DNA of 64,000 nucleotides. It comes from Deinococcus alpinitundrae (lineage in GTDB: Bacteria > Deinococcota > Deinococci > Deinococcales > Deinococcaceae). Below, one piece after another: positions 10,693 through 19,544 of this stretch. Each line of letters opens with the position of its first letter. The first letter of the stretch is position 1. The stretch covers positions 208,793 through 272,792 of the forward strand of contig NZ_WXZL01000004.1 of assembly GCF_009982895.1 (NCBI RefSeq), in the 5' to 3' direction. Under the pieces are notes generated by a model. The model did not search any database. It saw nothing but the letters and a program-made list of their open reading frames with translations, and had not been told where the DNA came from. Position numbers and translations under genes: made by a program.

Positions 10693-10802
10693 GACTCTTT
10701 GTCTTCCTGGCGCAGCCGCAGCCACACCCAGGCCAGGTAGCCGATCAGGATGACAAAGGTGACGGCGTAGGTGACGATAACGTAGCCGGAATACTTATCC
10801 AC
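10689..10802 (-). CDS. ccmD: small heme exporter protein CcmD
   Basis: A 37-aa protein beginning at GTG 10802. It reads MDKYSGYVIVTYAV, a single membrane helix, then a basic tail WLRLRQEDKES. Position between ccmC and ccmE, size, one helix and the YSGYV start all match CcmD, which helps release holo-CcmE from the CcmABC complex. Its start overlaps the end of ccmC by eight bases and its TGA overlaps the ccmE ATG. It is too short for ordinary ORF finding. Confidence 0.88.
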   Translation of the reverse strand: MDKYSGYVIVTYAVTFVILIGYLAWVWLRLRQEDKES

Positions 10803-11529
10803 GGCGCACCCCGGCGCCGCTCAGGGGCGTGCCCTGCGGCTCGGGCAGCTCGAACTCGCGTTCCTCGCGCCGCTCCTGGCGGACAGCCAGAATGCCGCGC
10901 ACCCGCAGCAGGTACAGATACAGCACGGTGAAGGCCACCGTCATGACGGTGAGCGCGATGCCGTAGACCGGGGCCGCGCCCCAGTTCATGCCGCCGAGCA
11001 GCTTGAGGGTCTGGGTCTGGTGCACGCCGCGCCACCACTCCACCGCCATGTAATTGACCGGAATGTAGAGGGTGCCAACGACGCCAATCACAGCAGACAC
11101 GCGGGCGCGGCGCTCGGGGTCGTCGATCAGGCCGCGCACCAGCAGATACGCGCCGTAGACGACCAGCGACAGGGCGGTGGTCGTCAGCCGGGCGTCCCAC
11201 ACCCAGTAGGTGCCCCAGGTGGGCTTGGCCCACAGCATGCCGCCCACGATGGTCGCCACCGTGAACAGCACCCCGATCTCGCCGCTGCTCATGGCCAGCC
11301 GGTCGTACCGACGCTGGCGGGTGATCAGGTACAGCAGCCCGAAGAGGCCGGTGCCGCCGTAGGCCAGATAACTCAGCCAGGCGGTGGGCACGTGCACGAA
11401 CATCAGTCGCACCAGTAGGCCCTGGTTGACGTCGGCGGGCGCGGTGAGGCTCAGCCACAGCCCGGCCAGCAGCAAAACCAGGGTGAGAGCGCCGAGGGCT
11501 GGGGTGAGGCGGTCTTTCAGGATGGGCAT
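10795..11529 (-). CDS. ccmC: heme exporter protein CcmC
   Basis: A 244-aa membrane protein with six predicted helices and the WWD-type motif PTWGTYWVWDARLT (about 118-131) with flanking histidines (FVHVPTAW), which binds heme and loads it on CcmE. Length is normal. The ATG at 11529 has GGAGG four bases upstream, which decides against longer in-frame starts. It is separated from ccmB by a plus-strand gene, so it must have its own promoter in the 11530-11965 interval. Confidence 0.94.
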   Translation of the reverse strand: MPILKDRLTPALGALTLVLLLAGLWLSLTAPADVNQGLLVRLMFVHVPTAWLSYLAYGGTGLFGLLYLITRQRRYDRLAMSSGEIGVLFTVATIVGGMLWAKPTWGTYWVWDARLTTTALSLVVYGAYLLVRGLIDDPERRARVSAVIGVVGTLYIPVNYMAVEWWRGVHQTQTLKLLGGMNWGAAPVYGIALTVMTVAFTVLYLYLLRVRGILAVRQERREEREFELPEPQGTPLSGAGVRRG

Positions 11530-11965
11530 GGGGCCTCCAGAGTGCGGAAAGGCGGCGAGGGGTACGGCTGGGCAAAAGACGTTGGGCAGCGCTGGAAAGC
11601 GCGGAAAGGCACACATCGGGTCCAGCCGAGAACGTGCCCTCAGCATGGCGTTTTCCGCGCTCCCCGGCAAGTGCGAGTGTCCCCATTGCGGCATGGTGCA
11701 AAAGCGCCAGAGCGGACGCCCCGGCCGGATCTGAAAATCAATTCAGATTGGGCCAGGCGTTCGCTACCGGCTCTTTCACGTTTCGCCACCCCCCGGCATG
11801 GCAAGATGAGAGCCTCAGAAACGGCCTGCCGGTGTTTGCCCTGGCAAGCGTGCGGATGCCAGTCGCTCCTGGCCCGCTGCGGGAGAGTACGGACAAGCCC
11901 GAGCCAGTCCTGCCCGCCTCCCCTTCAGCACAATCCACCCGGAACAGCTCTCGTGGAGGTTTCAT
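11530..11965. other. intergenic region with a 7-bp inverted repeat
   Basis: This 436-base stretch between divergent ccmC and the plus-strand gene shows no convincing coding frame. It holds a locally AT-rich dyad: arms ATCTGAA (11729-11735) and TTCAGAT (11742-11748) around a 6-base loop, a candidate operator or hairpin upstream of ccmC. I found no clear -10/-35 pair for ccmC. The 3' end carries GGAGGT (11955-11960), the ribosome site of the next gene. Confidence 0.45.
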
Positions 11966-12673
11966 TTGATTCGTCGTTTATGGCCCGTCGTCTGCCTGGG
12001 CGCTGCGTTGCTCAGCACCTCAGCCCTGCCGCCCACCCGAGCGGCCAATCTCGCTCCGATCAGCGGCGAGGTGGTCACTGCCAGTACCGACGCGATGAAC
12101 ACCTCTTACGGCGCGATCGGCAAGTGGATGATCGACCCCGACGGTCAGCCCGCCCGCTGGCTGGGCTACCAGCTCGACGACCACGCCCTGCGCGAGCCGA
12201 TCAACCTGATGCTGCTCGACCCGCTGGCCCGCACCCCCCAGGAAGCGGCCGCCCGGCTGAGCGCCGCCATGAGCGCAGCAGGCTACAAGGCCAGAAGCGG
12301 CCACAGCACCGGCTACAAAGGCTTGATCGGCACGCAGCTCTACGGCCAGCAACCGGCGGGCAGCGGCGAGGCGTTCAGCGACGGCGCGTGGTGGCGCTCC
12401 AACAACCACGGGCGCGTCTTCGGCCCGGCGGTGGTGGAGGGCGGCTACCTGTGGACCGGGGCCTTCAGCCGCGAGGACTTCGAGGTGATCTCGTCAATGC
12501 ACCATCCCTACGACTCGTTCAAGGTGGCCCGCGACGATGTGAGCGCCAAACTGACGGCGGCAGGCACCTTCAAGCGCATCGGCACCCTGGACCTGGAAAA
12601 CGCCCTGAGCACCCCGACCCTCACCACCGACGACCACGACGGGCGGGCCGTGGTGCTGGTGGCGCAGAAGTAG
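11966..12673 (+). CDS. secreted protein of unknown function
   Basis: A 235-aa protein that I do not recognise. Residues 1-26 look like a signal peptide ending PTRAA. The mature part is polar with several Trp/Gly/Tyr-rich stretches (GYKGLIGTQLYG, SDGAWWRSNNHGR) and no cysteine pair or heme motif. GGAGGT (11955-11960) five bases before a TTG codon fixes the unusual TTG start. The gene lies on the strand opposite to the ccm genes and splits ccmAB from ccmCDEF. Whether it has any role in cytochrome biogenesis is unknown. Confidence 0.75.
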   Translation: MIRRLWPVVCLGAALLSTSALPPTRAANLAPISGEVVTASTDAMNTSYGAIGKWMIDPDGQPARWLGYQLDDHALREPINLMLLDPLARTPQEAAARLSAAMSAAGYKARSGHSTGYKGLIGTQLYGQQPAGSGEAFSDGAWWRSNNHGRVFGPAVVEGGYLWTGAFSREDFEVISSMHHPYDSFKVARDDVSAKLTAAGTFKRIGTLDLENALSTPTLTTDDHDGRAVVLVAQK

Positions 12674-12714
12674 CAGTCAGGGCGCGGCGACAAGTCAGCG
12701 GCGGACGCGGGCGC

Positions 12715-13401
12715 TCACTCCACCGCGAACGGAAACAGCAGCGTGCAGACAATTAGGGTGCCCACGTCGAACACTGCCAGAAAACTCAACCAGGCGGCCA
12801 CCTCGCTGCTCCAGCCGCCGCCGATCAGCAAGCTGGTGGCCTTGACGGTGGACAGCACCACCGGCACCAGCAGCGGAAAGGCCAAGGCGGGCAAGAGCGC
12901 CTCACGGGCACGCAAATTGACGGTGATGGCGGCGTAAAAGGTGCTGCTGGCCGACAACCCGGTGACGCCCAGCAGCGCCACCAGCCCCAGCGCGGGCCAG
13001 GGCAGGACCTGACCGCCGCCCGCCGCGCCGAACAGCAACAGTCCCAGCGGCAGCACCAGCAGCGCCAAAACAAGCAGTTGCAGCCAGCTGCCCAGCCATT
13101 TGCCCAGGTACAGCGCGCCGTGCGGCCCCGGATAGAGGGTGAGCTGCTCCAGCGCGCCCGCTTCCTGCTCCTGGGCGAAGGCGCGGCCCGAAGCGATGGC
13201 TGACGAGAGTGCCAGTGCGGCCCACACCGCTCCGGCGGCGGCGGGCTTCAGGCGGGCGTCGTCGGGCCCCAGCGCCAGCCCGAGCACGAGCAACACCAGC
13301 GCGGCGTAGAAAGCGGTGGCCAGCAGGGTGTCGCGGGTGCGGCCCGCCAGCCGAGCGTCCTTGCGGGCAATCGTCAGGATCTGCTGCCATCCCTGGTTCA
13401 C
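12715..13401 (-). CDS. ccmB: heme exporter permease CcmB
   Basis: A 228-aa ABC permease with six membrane helices, the expected size for CcmB. The sequence has the early QEQEAGALEQLTLYP segment (about 80-94) found in the family. With CcmA and CcmC it uses ATP to release heme-loaded CcmE. Its GTG start overlaps the ccmA stop (GTGA), so it is translated together with ccmA. Confidence 0.92.
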   Translation of the reverse strand: MNQGWQQILTIARKDARLAGRTRDTLLATAFYAALVLLVLGLALGPDDARLKPAAAGAVWAALALSSAIASGRAFAQEQEAGALEQLTLYPGPHGALYLGKWLGSWLQLLVLALLVLPLGLLLFGAAGGGQVLPWPALGLVALLGVTGLSASSTFYAAITVNLRAREALLPALAFPLLVPVVLSTVKATSLLIGGGWSSEVAAWLSFLAVFDVGTLIVCTLLFPFAVE

Positions 13402-14039
13402 CGCGGCTCCGTCAGGGTTCCGGCGCGCAGGTGCAGGGCGCGGCCCGTGACCTGCGCGGCCAGCTCGGGTTCGTGGGCCGCCAGGATCAGGGTGCGGCCC
13501 TGACCCGTCACTTCCGAGAGCAGTTCCAATGCCAGTTGCCGCCCCGCCGCGTCAAGGTTGGCGAACGGCTCGTCCACCAGCGTCAGCGGGCGGGCCAGCA
13601 GCGACAGCCGGGCCAGATTGAGGCGCTTGCGCATCCCCGCCGACAGAAAACGCACCCGGCGCTCGGCGACCCCTTCCAGCCCCACCCGCCGCAGGGCCGC
13701 CCCGGTGTCGCCCGTCAGGCGGTGCATCTGGAGGGCGAAATTCAGGTTCTCGGCAGCAGTCAAATCGGGGTACGCGCCGCCCTCCACCGGCATCAGGTGG
13801 ACGTACTCGCGCACCGAGCGGCCATCTCGCACATCGAAGCCGTGAATGCGGCCCTCACCGCGTGTTAGGCGCAGGCTGGACGACAAGAGCCGCAGCAGGG
13901 TGGTCTTGCCCGCGCCGTTCTCGCCGAGCAGGGTCACGCCCGCGCCTGCCGCGATGTCCAGATCGACGCCGCGCAGAATAATCTCGCGGCCCAGCCGCAG
14001 CCAGGCGCGGCGCAGTTGCACGGCGTACTGTTCAGCCAT
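13398..14039 (-). CDS. ccmA: heme exporter ATP-binding protein CcmA
   Basis: A 213-aa ABC ATPase. Walker A is GENGAGKTT (about 39-47), the signature is FLSAGMRKRLNLARL (LSAGM replacing LSGGQ, as in other CcmA proteins), Walker B is LTLVDEPFANLD, and the H-loop is LAAHEPE. It energises the CcmAB(CD) complex. The ATG lies two bases after the ccdA stop. The much longer in-frame extension upstream runs antiparallel through ccdA and is not coding. Confidence 0.93.
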   Translation of the reverse strand: MAEQYAVQLRRAWLRLGREIILRGVDLDIAAGAGVTLLGENGAGKTTLLRLLSSSLRLTRGEGRIHGFDVRDGRSVREYVHLMPVEGGAYPDLTAAENLNFALQMHRLTGDTGAALRRVGLEGVAERRVRFLSAGMRKRLNLARLSLLARPLTLVDEPFANLDAAGRQLALELLSEVTGQGRTLILAAHEPELAAQVTGRALHLRAGTLTEPR

Positions 14040-14041
14040 CC

Positions 14042-14716
14042 TTACAGCCGCAGCCAGCTCGGCATCACCGAGAAGGCCCAGCTCGCCAGCAACGTAAAGC
14101 GCCCGGTGACCATCAAGAGGCCCAGCGCCACCAGAATCACCCCGCCGATCTTCTCGAACACCCCGGCGTATCTGTTGAGGCGGCGCAGGTTGAAACGCTC
14201 CCACAGCAGCGCCGAGAGCACGAACGGCAGCGCCAGGCCCAGCGTGTAGACCAGCAGCAATCCCACCCCCTGACCCAGACTGCGGGTGCTGGCGGCCAGG
14301 CCCAGAATGCTGCCCAGCACCGGCCCCAGGCAGGGACTCCAGCCGAAGGCGAAGGCCGCGCCCAGCGCCACCGGTCCGTACTGGTCCGCGGCCGACAGTT
14401 CGCGGGTGTCGCGCATCATGAACGGCAACCGGATGGCCCCCAGCATCACCAGCCCGAAAAAGATGATCAGCACTCCGGCCAGCCGAGACAGGGTGAAGCG
14501 GTAGGCGTCCAGCAGCGAGCCGAGGCCGCTGGCGGTGGCCCCCAGCGCCACGAACACCAGTCCGAAGCCCAGCACGAAACCCAGCGCCCGCGTGATGGGG
14601 GCCTTGCCACCGATGACGCCCAGGTAACTGGGAACGAGCGGCAGCACGCACGGCGACAGAAACGAGATCAGTCCGGCGAGAAAGGCGATGGTGAGGCTCG
14701 GAGCGCTGGAACCCAT
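14042..14716 (-). CDS. ccdA: cytochrome c biogenesis transmembrane protein CcdA
   Basis: A 224-aa protein with six predicted helices. The two redox cysteines lie in [14 protein letters not shown] (about 21-34) and [12 protein letters not shown] (about 133-144), the CcdA/DsbD-beta pattern. It carries electrons from cytosolic thioredoxin across the membrane to CcmG. It heads the ccdA-ccmA-ccmB transcript: TAGACT (14728 to 14723) ends six bases before the ATG, so the mRNA is probably leaderless. Confidence 0.94.
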   Translation of the reverse strand: MGSSAPSLTIAFLAGLISFLSPCVLPLVPSYLGVIGGKAPITRALGFVLGFGLVFVALGATASGLGSLLDAYRFTLSRLAGVLIIFFGLVMLGAIRLPFMMRDTRELSAADQYGPVALGAAFAFGWSPCLGPVLGSILGLAASTRSLGQGVGLLLVYTLGLALPFVLSALLWERFNLRRLNRYAGVFEKIGGVILVALGLLMVTGRFTLLASWAFSVMPSWLRL

Positions 14717-14781
14717 GCCGGAAGTCTAGCGCTGGGGGCCGGGGCGGGCGTCCTGACAGGACGGTTCCGGTGCGGCCCCCT

Positions 14782-15591
14782 TCAGGCTCCGGCTTCCAGC
14801 AGCACCGCCCGCGCCTCCTCGACGTGCATGGCCTCCACCATCTGTCCGTGCAGCGTGATCAGGCTCTTCCCCTCGGCGCGGCCCGCTTCCCAGGCGCTCA
14901 GCAGTTCGCGGGCCGCTTGCACCTGTGCCTCACTAACGCCGTAAGCGCGCTGGGCCACTGCCACCTGCGACGGGTGAATCACGGTCTTGCCGTCGAAGCC
15001 CAGATCGCGGCCCTGGAGGCACTCGCGCTCGAAGCCCTCGGCGTCATGGATGTCGTTGTAGACCGCATCAAGCACGAATTTGCCGTGGGCGCGGGCGGCC
15101 AGCACCACCGCGCTGAGGGCGTGCAGCAGCGGCGTGCGGTCTGCGCTGGGGCGGGCCCTAAGGGCGTGGGCCAGGTCGTTGGCTCCCACGATCAGGCCCG
15201 CCACCCCCTGCTCGGCGGCCAGATCAGGCGCGGCCAGCACCCCGCGCGGCGTCTCGATCATCAGCCACAGTGGCAGCCCCAGCGTCATGCTGCGCGGCAC
15301 GCCTGCCTCCTCGACCTTGGGCAAGACCAGGCCGTCAGGCTTCTCGCACAGCACCGCTTCCTGATCGTCCTGCTCCCAGACAGTGCCGGAGCTGTTGAGC
15401 CGCACCAGCACTGGGCACTCAAACCCCTCCCGCAGCGCCGCGCAGATATTCTCGCGCGCCCGCGCCTTGTGCTCGGGAGCCACGCCGTCTTCAAGGTCGA
15501 GAATGAGCATATCCGCGCCCAGGGTACGCGCCTTGGCGATGGCACGCAGGTTGTCGCCCGGCACGTACAGGGCGCTGCGGGGGCGCTTCAT
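14782..15591 (-). CDS. HpcH/HpaI aldolase/CitE-like lyase
   Basis: A 269-aa TIM-barrel enzyme of the citrate lyase beta-subunit family. Motifs [11 protein letters not shown] (5-15), [14 protein letters not shown] (about 27-40) with the metal-binding acids, LMIETPRGV and [12 protein letters not shown] are intact. Such proteins cleave or form malyl-CoA-type thioesters or (S)-citramalyl-CoA; the substrate cannot be told, and no citE partner genes (citD, citF) are adjacent. Its ATG overlaps the stop of a 36-aa ORF (ATGA), so translation is probably coupled to that ORF. Confidence 0.88.
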   Translation of the reverse strand: MKRPRSALYVPGDNLRAIAKARTLGADMLILDLEDGVAPEHKARARENICAALREGFECPVLVRLNSSGTVWEQDDQEAVLCEKPDGLVLPKVEEAGVPRSMTLGLPLWLMIETPRGVLAAPDLAAEQGVAGLIVGANDLAHALRARPSADRTPLLHALSAVVLAARAHGKFVLDAVYNDIHDAEGFERECLQGRDLGFDGKTVIHPSQVAVAQRAYGVSEAQVQAARELLSAWEAGRAEGKSLITLHGQMVEAMHVEEARAVLLEAGA

Positions 15592-15698
15592 GCCGCGGGC
15601 CGGACACGCGAGCGGGCCGCGCTGGAAGCGAGCAAAAACGGCAGCGACACCAGCAGGGAGCGCCAGAACCGCCGACGCACAGAATGTGGGAAGCGCAT
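15588..15698 (-). CDS. 36-aa leaderless small ORF coupled to the CitE-like gene
   Basis: A 36-codon ORF starting at ATG 15698. TAGGCT (15711 to 15706) ends seven bases upstream, the leaderless-promoter spacing seen elsewhere in the window. The peptide has a basic start ([12 protein letters not shown]), one hydrophobic stretch ([15 protein letters not shown]) and a basic end, so it resembles a signal or membrane peptide. Its TGA overlaps the ATG of the next gene. It may be a true small protein or a device that gives the downstream gene ribosomes. No homology can be claimed. Confidence 0.55.
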   Translation of the reverse strand: MRFPHSVRRRFWRSLLVSLPFLLASSAARSRVRPAA

Positions 15699-15705
15699 AT
15701 CAGAC

Positions 15706-15711
15706 AGCCTA
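15706..15711 (-). promoter_or_regulatory. -10 box for the 36-aa ORF/CitE-like transcript
   Basis: TAGGCT on the minus strand, seven bases before ATG 15698. It is the only such box near the CitE-like gene, which suggests that both ORFs share this transcript. Confidence 0.6.
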
Positions 15712-15858
15712 GCGGCTGAAGCTGAGGAACGGTACACCCCGGCGGCAGGCCGACCTTCAGGATTGGGGACGGTTGAGCAGGACACCTCATTTGGCCGTCC
15801 CTTCATCCTGCAAGCACCGCACCATTGCCTTGTCGGCCCAGGCGTTACAACCCCGGGT

Positions 15859-16746
<888 letters not shown>

Positions 16747-16762
16747 CCTTCAGCGTCAACCG

Positions 16763-16803
16763 AAACCAGCCGCGCCCGAAATTGACTGGGCGCGGCTGGT
16801 TTT
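16763..16803 (+). terminator. rho-independent terminator
   Basis: A 15-bp perfect stem, AAACCAGCCGCGCCC (16763-16777) pairing with GGGCGCGGCTGGTTT (16788-16802), a 10-base loop and a short T-run. It ends the aldo/keto reductase transcript; the A-run at its left base could let it act on the minus strand too, for the convergent DoxX gene. Confidence 0.9.
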
Positions 16804-16828
16804 GATCTGAACCTTGAACGGCTCTCCC

Positions 16829-17194
16829 CTACCGGCCCCGGTCGGCGACGACCAGCAGCAGACCACCCATCATGGCGACGTTCTTGGAAAAGTGCAGCAT
16901 CTGGCCCTGGCGCTCGGCTCCCTCCAATTGCCAGAAGGGGTGGCCCACCACCGTCGTCGGCACCATTGAGGCCAGCAGTGTCAGCGCCGAGGTGCGCGGC
17001 ATGATGCCCAGGGCCATCAACACGCCCGACGCGGCCATGATGCCGCCGTTGAGCTGGGTCAGGCGCTCCGGCTCGGGCAGGCCCGCGCGCTCGACCAGCT
17101 TGGCGCGCTGCTGAGGATGTTGCAGCGCGCTGAGGCCGCCCTGAATGAAAATGGACGCCAGTGCGGCCCGGCCCACAAAGTTGAGGATGCTCAT
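16829..17194 (-). CDS. DoxX family membrane protein
   Basis: A 121-aa protein with four predicted helices. The N-terminal FVGRAALASIFIQGGLSAL and the PEPERLTQLNGGIMAASGVLMALG region fit the DoxX/SURF4-like family, whose members are small membrane proteins of uncertain redox or stress function. It converges with the aldo/keto reductase and is divergent from the binding-protein gene at 17325. Confidence 0.85.
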   Translation of the reverse strand: MSILNFVGRAALASIFIQGGLSALQHPQQRAKLVERAGLPEPERLTQLNGGIMAASGVLMALGIMPRTSALTLLASMVPTTVVGHPFWQLEGAERQGQMLHFSKNVAMMGGLLLVVADRGR

Positions 17195-17312
17195 GCCCGC
17201 ATCCTGCCAGAAAAAGCGGGGGGCCTGCTACTCCCCGGCCACTTCCCTTTCTTTAGACCGCCCGCTGAGACAGCGCTCGGCGCTCCCACAATCAGGGCCT
17301 GAGCGCCAGGCT

Positions 17313-17318
17313 TACACT
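17313..17318 (+). promoter_or_regulatory. -10 box of a leaderless promoter
   Basis: TACACT ends six bases before ATG 17325 and no ribosome site lies between. It decides the start of the NMT1-like binding protein against the longer in-frame ORF that begins at 17145. Confidence 0.65.
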
Positions 17319-17324
17319 GACGGC

Positions 17325-18314
17325 ATGTCAAGGTTTCTGTCCGCCGCCCTCACGCTCAGCCTGCTGGCCGCTTCAGCCGGAGCGACTGCTGCCGCACAGA
17401 CGACGGCCGTGCCGCCGCTGACCACCGTTCGCATCGGGCTGGGGTACATCCCCAACGTGCAGTTCACGCCGTTTTATGTCGCCAACCGGCTGGGCTACTT
17501 CAAGGCTGAGGGGTTGAACGTCGAGTACCAGCACGGCTACGTGTCCGATCTGATGCCGCTGCTGCTCCAGGGCAAGCTCGACTTCGTGGTGGGCGACCCG
17601 GAAGACGCCGTCTTCACGCGGGTAGCGGGCCAGCCGGTCAAGTACATCATGGCGCTCTACCAGAAAGTCCCGGCGACGGTCTTCAGCCTGGCGTCCAAGA
17701 ATATTCGCAGCGCCGCCGATCTCAAGGGCAAGACCATCGGCATTCCCGGTCCCTTCGGGCAGACGTATTTTGCGCTGGGGGCGCTGCTCGACGCGGCGAA
17801 CCTCAAGGAAAGCGACGTGAAGCTCGCCTCCATCGGCTTTACCCAGCTCGAAGCCGTGCGCGGCGGGCGGGTGGACGCAGCAGTGGGGTTCGTCAACAAC
17901 GAGGTCGTGAACCTCAAGGCGGCGGGCGTGCCGGTCAATACCCTCGACGTGACGGCGGCCTACCCGATGGTGGGCGTGGGCATCATGACCACCGAGAAGA
18001 ACCTGGGTGGTGATCTGGCCAAGAAAGTCGTGCGCGCCTCGCAGCGGGCCATGCGGTTTACCATCGGCGACCCGGCCCGCGCCTACAAGATCGGCCTGAA
18101 CGACTTCAAGAGCGGCGGCGGCAGCTTGGCGGTCTTGCAGGCCAGCGTCCCGCTGATGCAGAGCCCTTTGACCCGCGCCAATGGCCTGGGTTACAGCGAT
18201 CCCGCCGCCTGGACCAAGGCCATCGGCTACCTGCAAAAGCAGGGCAAGGTCCCTGCCAGCGCCAAAGCCAGCGACTTTTACAGCAACGCGGCCATCAGCA
18301 AGACCCTCAAGTGA
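17325..18314 (+). CDS. ABC transporter substrate-binding protein, NMT1/THI5-like
   Basis: A 329-aa secreted protein with a signal peptide (1-25). The mature part has VRIGLGYIPNVQFTPFYVA and NRLGYFKAEGLNVEY, then the DFVVGDPEDAV and KGKTIGIPGPFGQTYFALG segments typical of the NMT1/SsuA family, which binds pyrimidine precursors of thiamine, sulfonates or nitrate. No permease or ATPase is next to it, so it is an orphan component in this window. The ligand is unknown. Confidence 0.88.
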   Translation: MSRFLSAALTLSLLAASAGATAAAQTTAVPPLTTVRIGLGYIPNVQFTPFYVANRLGYFKAEGLNVEYQHGYVSDLMPLLLQGKLDFVVGDPEDAVFTRVAGQPVKYIMALYQKVPATVFSLASKNIRSAADLKGKTIGIPGPFGQTYFALGALLDAANLKESDVKLASIGFTQLEAVRGGRVDAAVGFVNNEVVNLKAAGVPVNTLDVTAAYPMVGVGIMTTEKNLGGDLAKKVVRASQRAMRFTIGDPARAYKIGLNDFKSGGGSLAVLQASVPLMQSPLTRANGLGYSDPAAWTKAIGYLQKQGKVPASAKASDFYSNAAISKTLK

Positions 18315-18326
18315 AGCTGTGGCGGC

Positions 18327-18362
18327 GCGGCACTAGGCATCCTGGCCTAGTCGCCGTGCCGC
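18327..18362 (+). terminator. stem-loop after the NMT1-like gene
   Basis: GCGGCACTAGGC (18327-18338) can pair with GCCTA (18345-18349) and GTGCCGC (18356-18362), leaving an internal bulge. It lies 13 bases after the stop codon. There is no T-run, so it may be a 3' stabilising hairpin rather than a true terminator. Confidence 0.5.
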
Positions 18363-18425
18363 GTGCGCCTCATGGTCCGCTCACCTGCTAAGCTGGAGCC
18401 AACACCGATAAGGAGGTGCAGCAAA

Positions 18426-18560
18426 ATGACCGACAACTTTGATTTTGTTTCCGAGGCCGAGCAGGGTCCCGCCCCCGTCTTCCCCGCCATCATTGATCCA
18501 CGGAGCATGCATGCTGCACTTCCCAGCGACTTCCTTACGAACCCTTTCCCGAGTAGTTAA
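18426..18560 (+). CDS. 44-aa ORF in frame with the RIO kinase gene
   Basis: A short acidic peptide beginning MTDNFDFVSEAEQ and ending NPFPSS. AGGAGGTG (18411-18418) lies seven bases before the ATG and TAAGCT (18389-18394) could be a -10 box, so it has the best expression signals in this segment. It is in the same frame as the RIO kinase ORF, separated only by TAA at 18558-18560. It therefore looks like the original N-terminus of the kinase cut off by a nonsense codon, or a leader peptide. Without orthologues I cannot decide. Confidence 0.6.
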   Translation: MTDNFDFVSEAEQGPAPVFPAIIDPRSMHAALPSDFLTNPFPSS

Positions 18561-18575
18561 CGTTCAGAGGCCCAC

Positions 18576-19469
18576 TTGAAGGGCCAGATCGCCGACCGGT
18601 ACGAACGCGGCGAGGACGCCGATCAGGGCCTGAAGATCAGCCGCAAGCGCCGCAAGCCCCAGGGCAAACGCAAGCTGGCCGCGCTGAGTGTGGGTACCGA
18701 CGCCAAAGACCCGGTGCTGACGCAGCTCGAAGACCTGGGCCTCATCGGCGACGTGCTTTCCGAGATCAAGAGCGGCAAGGAAGCCACCGTTTACCTGGCC
18801 GAGGGCGACCCCGATCAGGGCGTAGCGGGGTTGATCGCCCTCAAAATCTACCGCGACGTGGCGGCCCGCAGTTTCAAGAATACCGGCGAGTACGGCACAG
18901 GGCTGGCCCGCAGCAGCGACGCGGTGGCCAAGGCGATTGCCAAGCGCGGCTCGAAAGGCGCGGCGGCGCTGCAAGACCTGTGGGTCGCCAGCGAATACCT
19001 GGTGCTGTGGCAGCTCTGGCAAGCCGGGCTGAACGTGCCCGAGCCGCTGGTCGGCCCCGATCCCTACGATTATGTGCAGACCAGTCCCGCCGTGCTGATG
19101 CGCTTTGTCGGTGACGAGGACGCCCCCGCGCCGAGGCTGAGTGACATTCGCCTGTCGCCGGAAGATGCCCGGACGGCCTGGCAGCAGGCCCTGGAAGGCA
19201 TGGCGCGGCTCCTCAAACTGGACCTGGTTCACGGCGACTACAGCACCTATAACCTCCTGTGGTGGGAGGGGAGCGTGATGATGATTGATTTTCCGCAGGT
19301 CAGTGACCGGACCAATCCCAATTTTCAGTCGCTGCTCAAACGCGACGCCGAGAGCCTGGCGCAGAGTTTCCGGCGGCTGGGCATCCGCGAGGACGCCGAG
19401 AGCACCCTGCGCGAGGTGCAGCGCCTCGCCCGCACCCTCGCCGACAAACCCCGCCTGACCCTGCCGTGA
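18576..19469 (+). CDS. RIO-family serine/threonine protein kinase
   Basis: A 297-aa kinase of the RIO1 type. It shows the flexible ATP loop in EIKSGKEATVYLAEG (about 63-77), the catalytic Lys in ALKIYRD, the catalytic loop LVHGDYSTYNLLWW (about 217-230) and the metal-binding Asp in MMIDFPQV. Bacterial RIO proteins are poorly understood. The only start at its head is TTG 18576, 15 bases past the stop of the 44-aa ORF in the same frame, with CAGAGG (18565-18570) as a modest ribosome site. The gene may be expressed by reinitiation or by stop-codon readthrough, or may be an interrupted longer gene. Confidence 0.85.
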   Translation: MKGQIADRYERGEDADQGLKISRKRRKPQGKRKLAALSVGTDAKDPVLTQLEDLGLIGDVLSEIKSGKEATVYLAEGDPDQGVAGLIALKIYRDVAARSFKNTGEYGTGLARSSDAVAKAIAKRGSKGAAALQDLWVASEYLVLWQLWQAGLNVPEPLVGPDPYDYVQTSPAVLMRFVGDEDAPAPRLSDIRLSPEDARTAWQQALEGMARLLKLDLVHGDYSTYNLLWWEGSVMMIDFPQVSDRTNPNFQSLLKRDAESLAQSFRRLGIREDAESTLREVQRLARTLADKPRLTLP

Positions 19470-19480
19470 GCCAGGCAGGG

Positions 19481-19515
19481 AAAAGCCGCCCCCATCCTCG
19501 GGGGCGGCTTTTTTT
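19481..19515 (+). terminator. rho-independent terminator
   Basis: AAAAGCCGCCCCC (19481-19493), loop ATCCTC, then GGGGGCGGCTTTTTTT: a strong GC stem with a T-run, just after the RIO kinase stop. Confidence 0.93.
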
Positions 19516-19544
19516 GATGGCGTGATTTTTGAAAAGGAGGGAAA

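Noticed and set aside
14770..15858. A long in-frame extension upstream of the aldo/keto reductase
   Set aside because: It is antisense of the CitE-like gene and has shadow composition; the protein family starts at about 15859.
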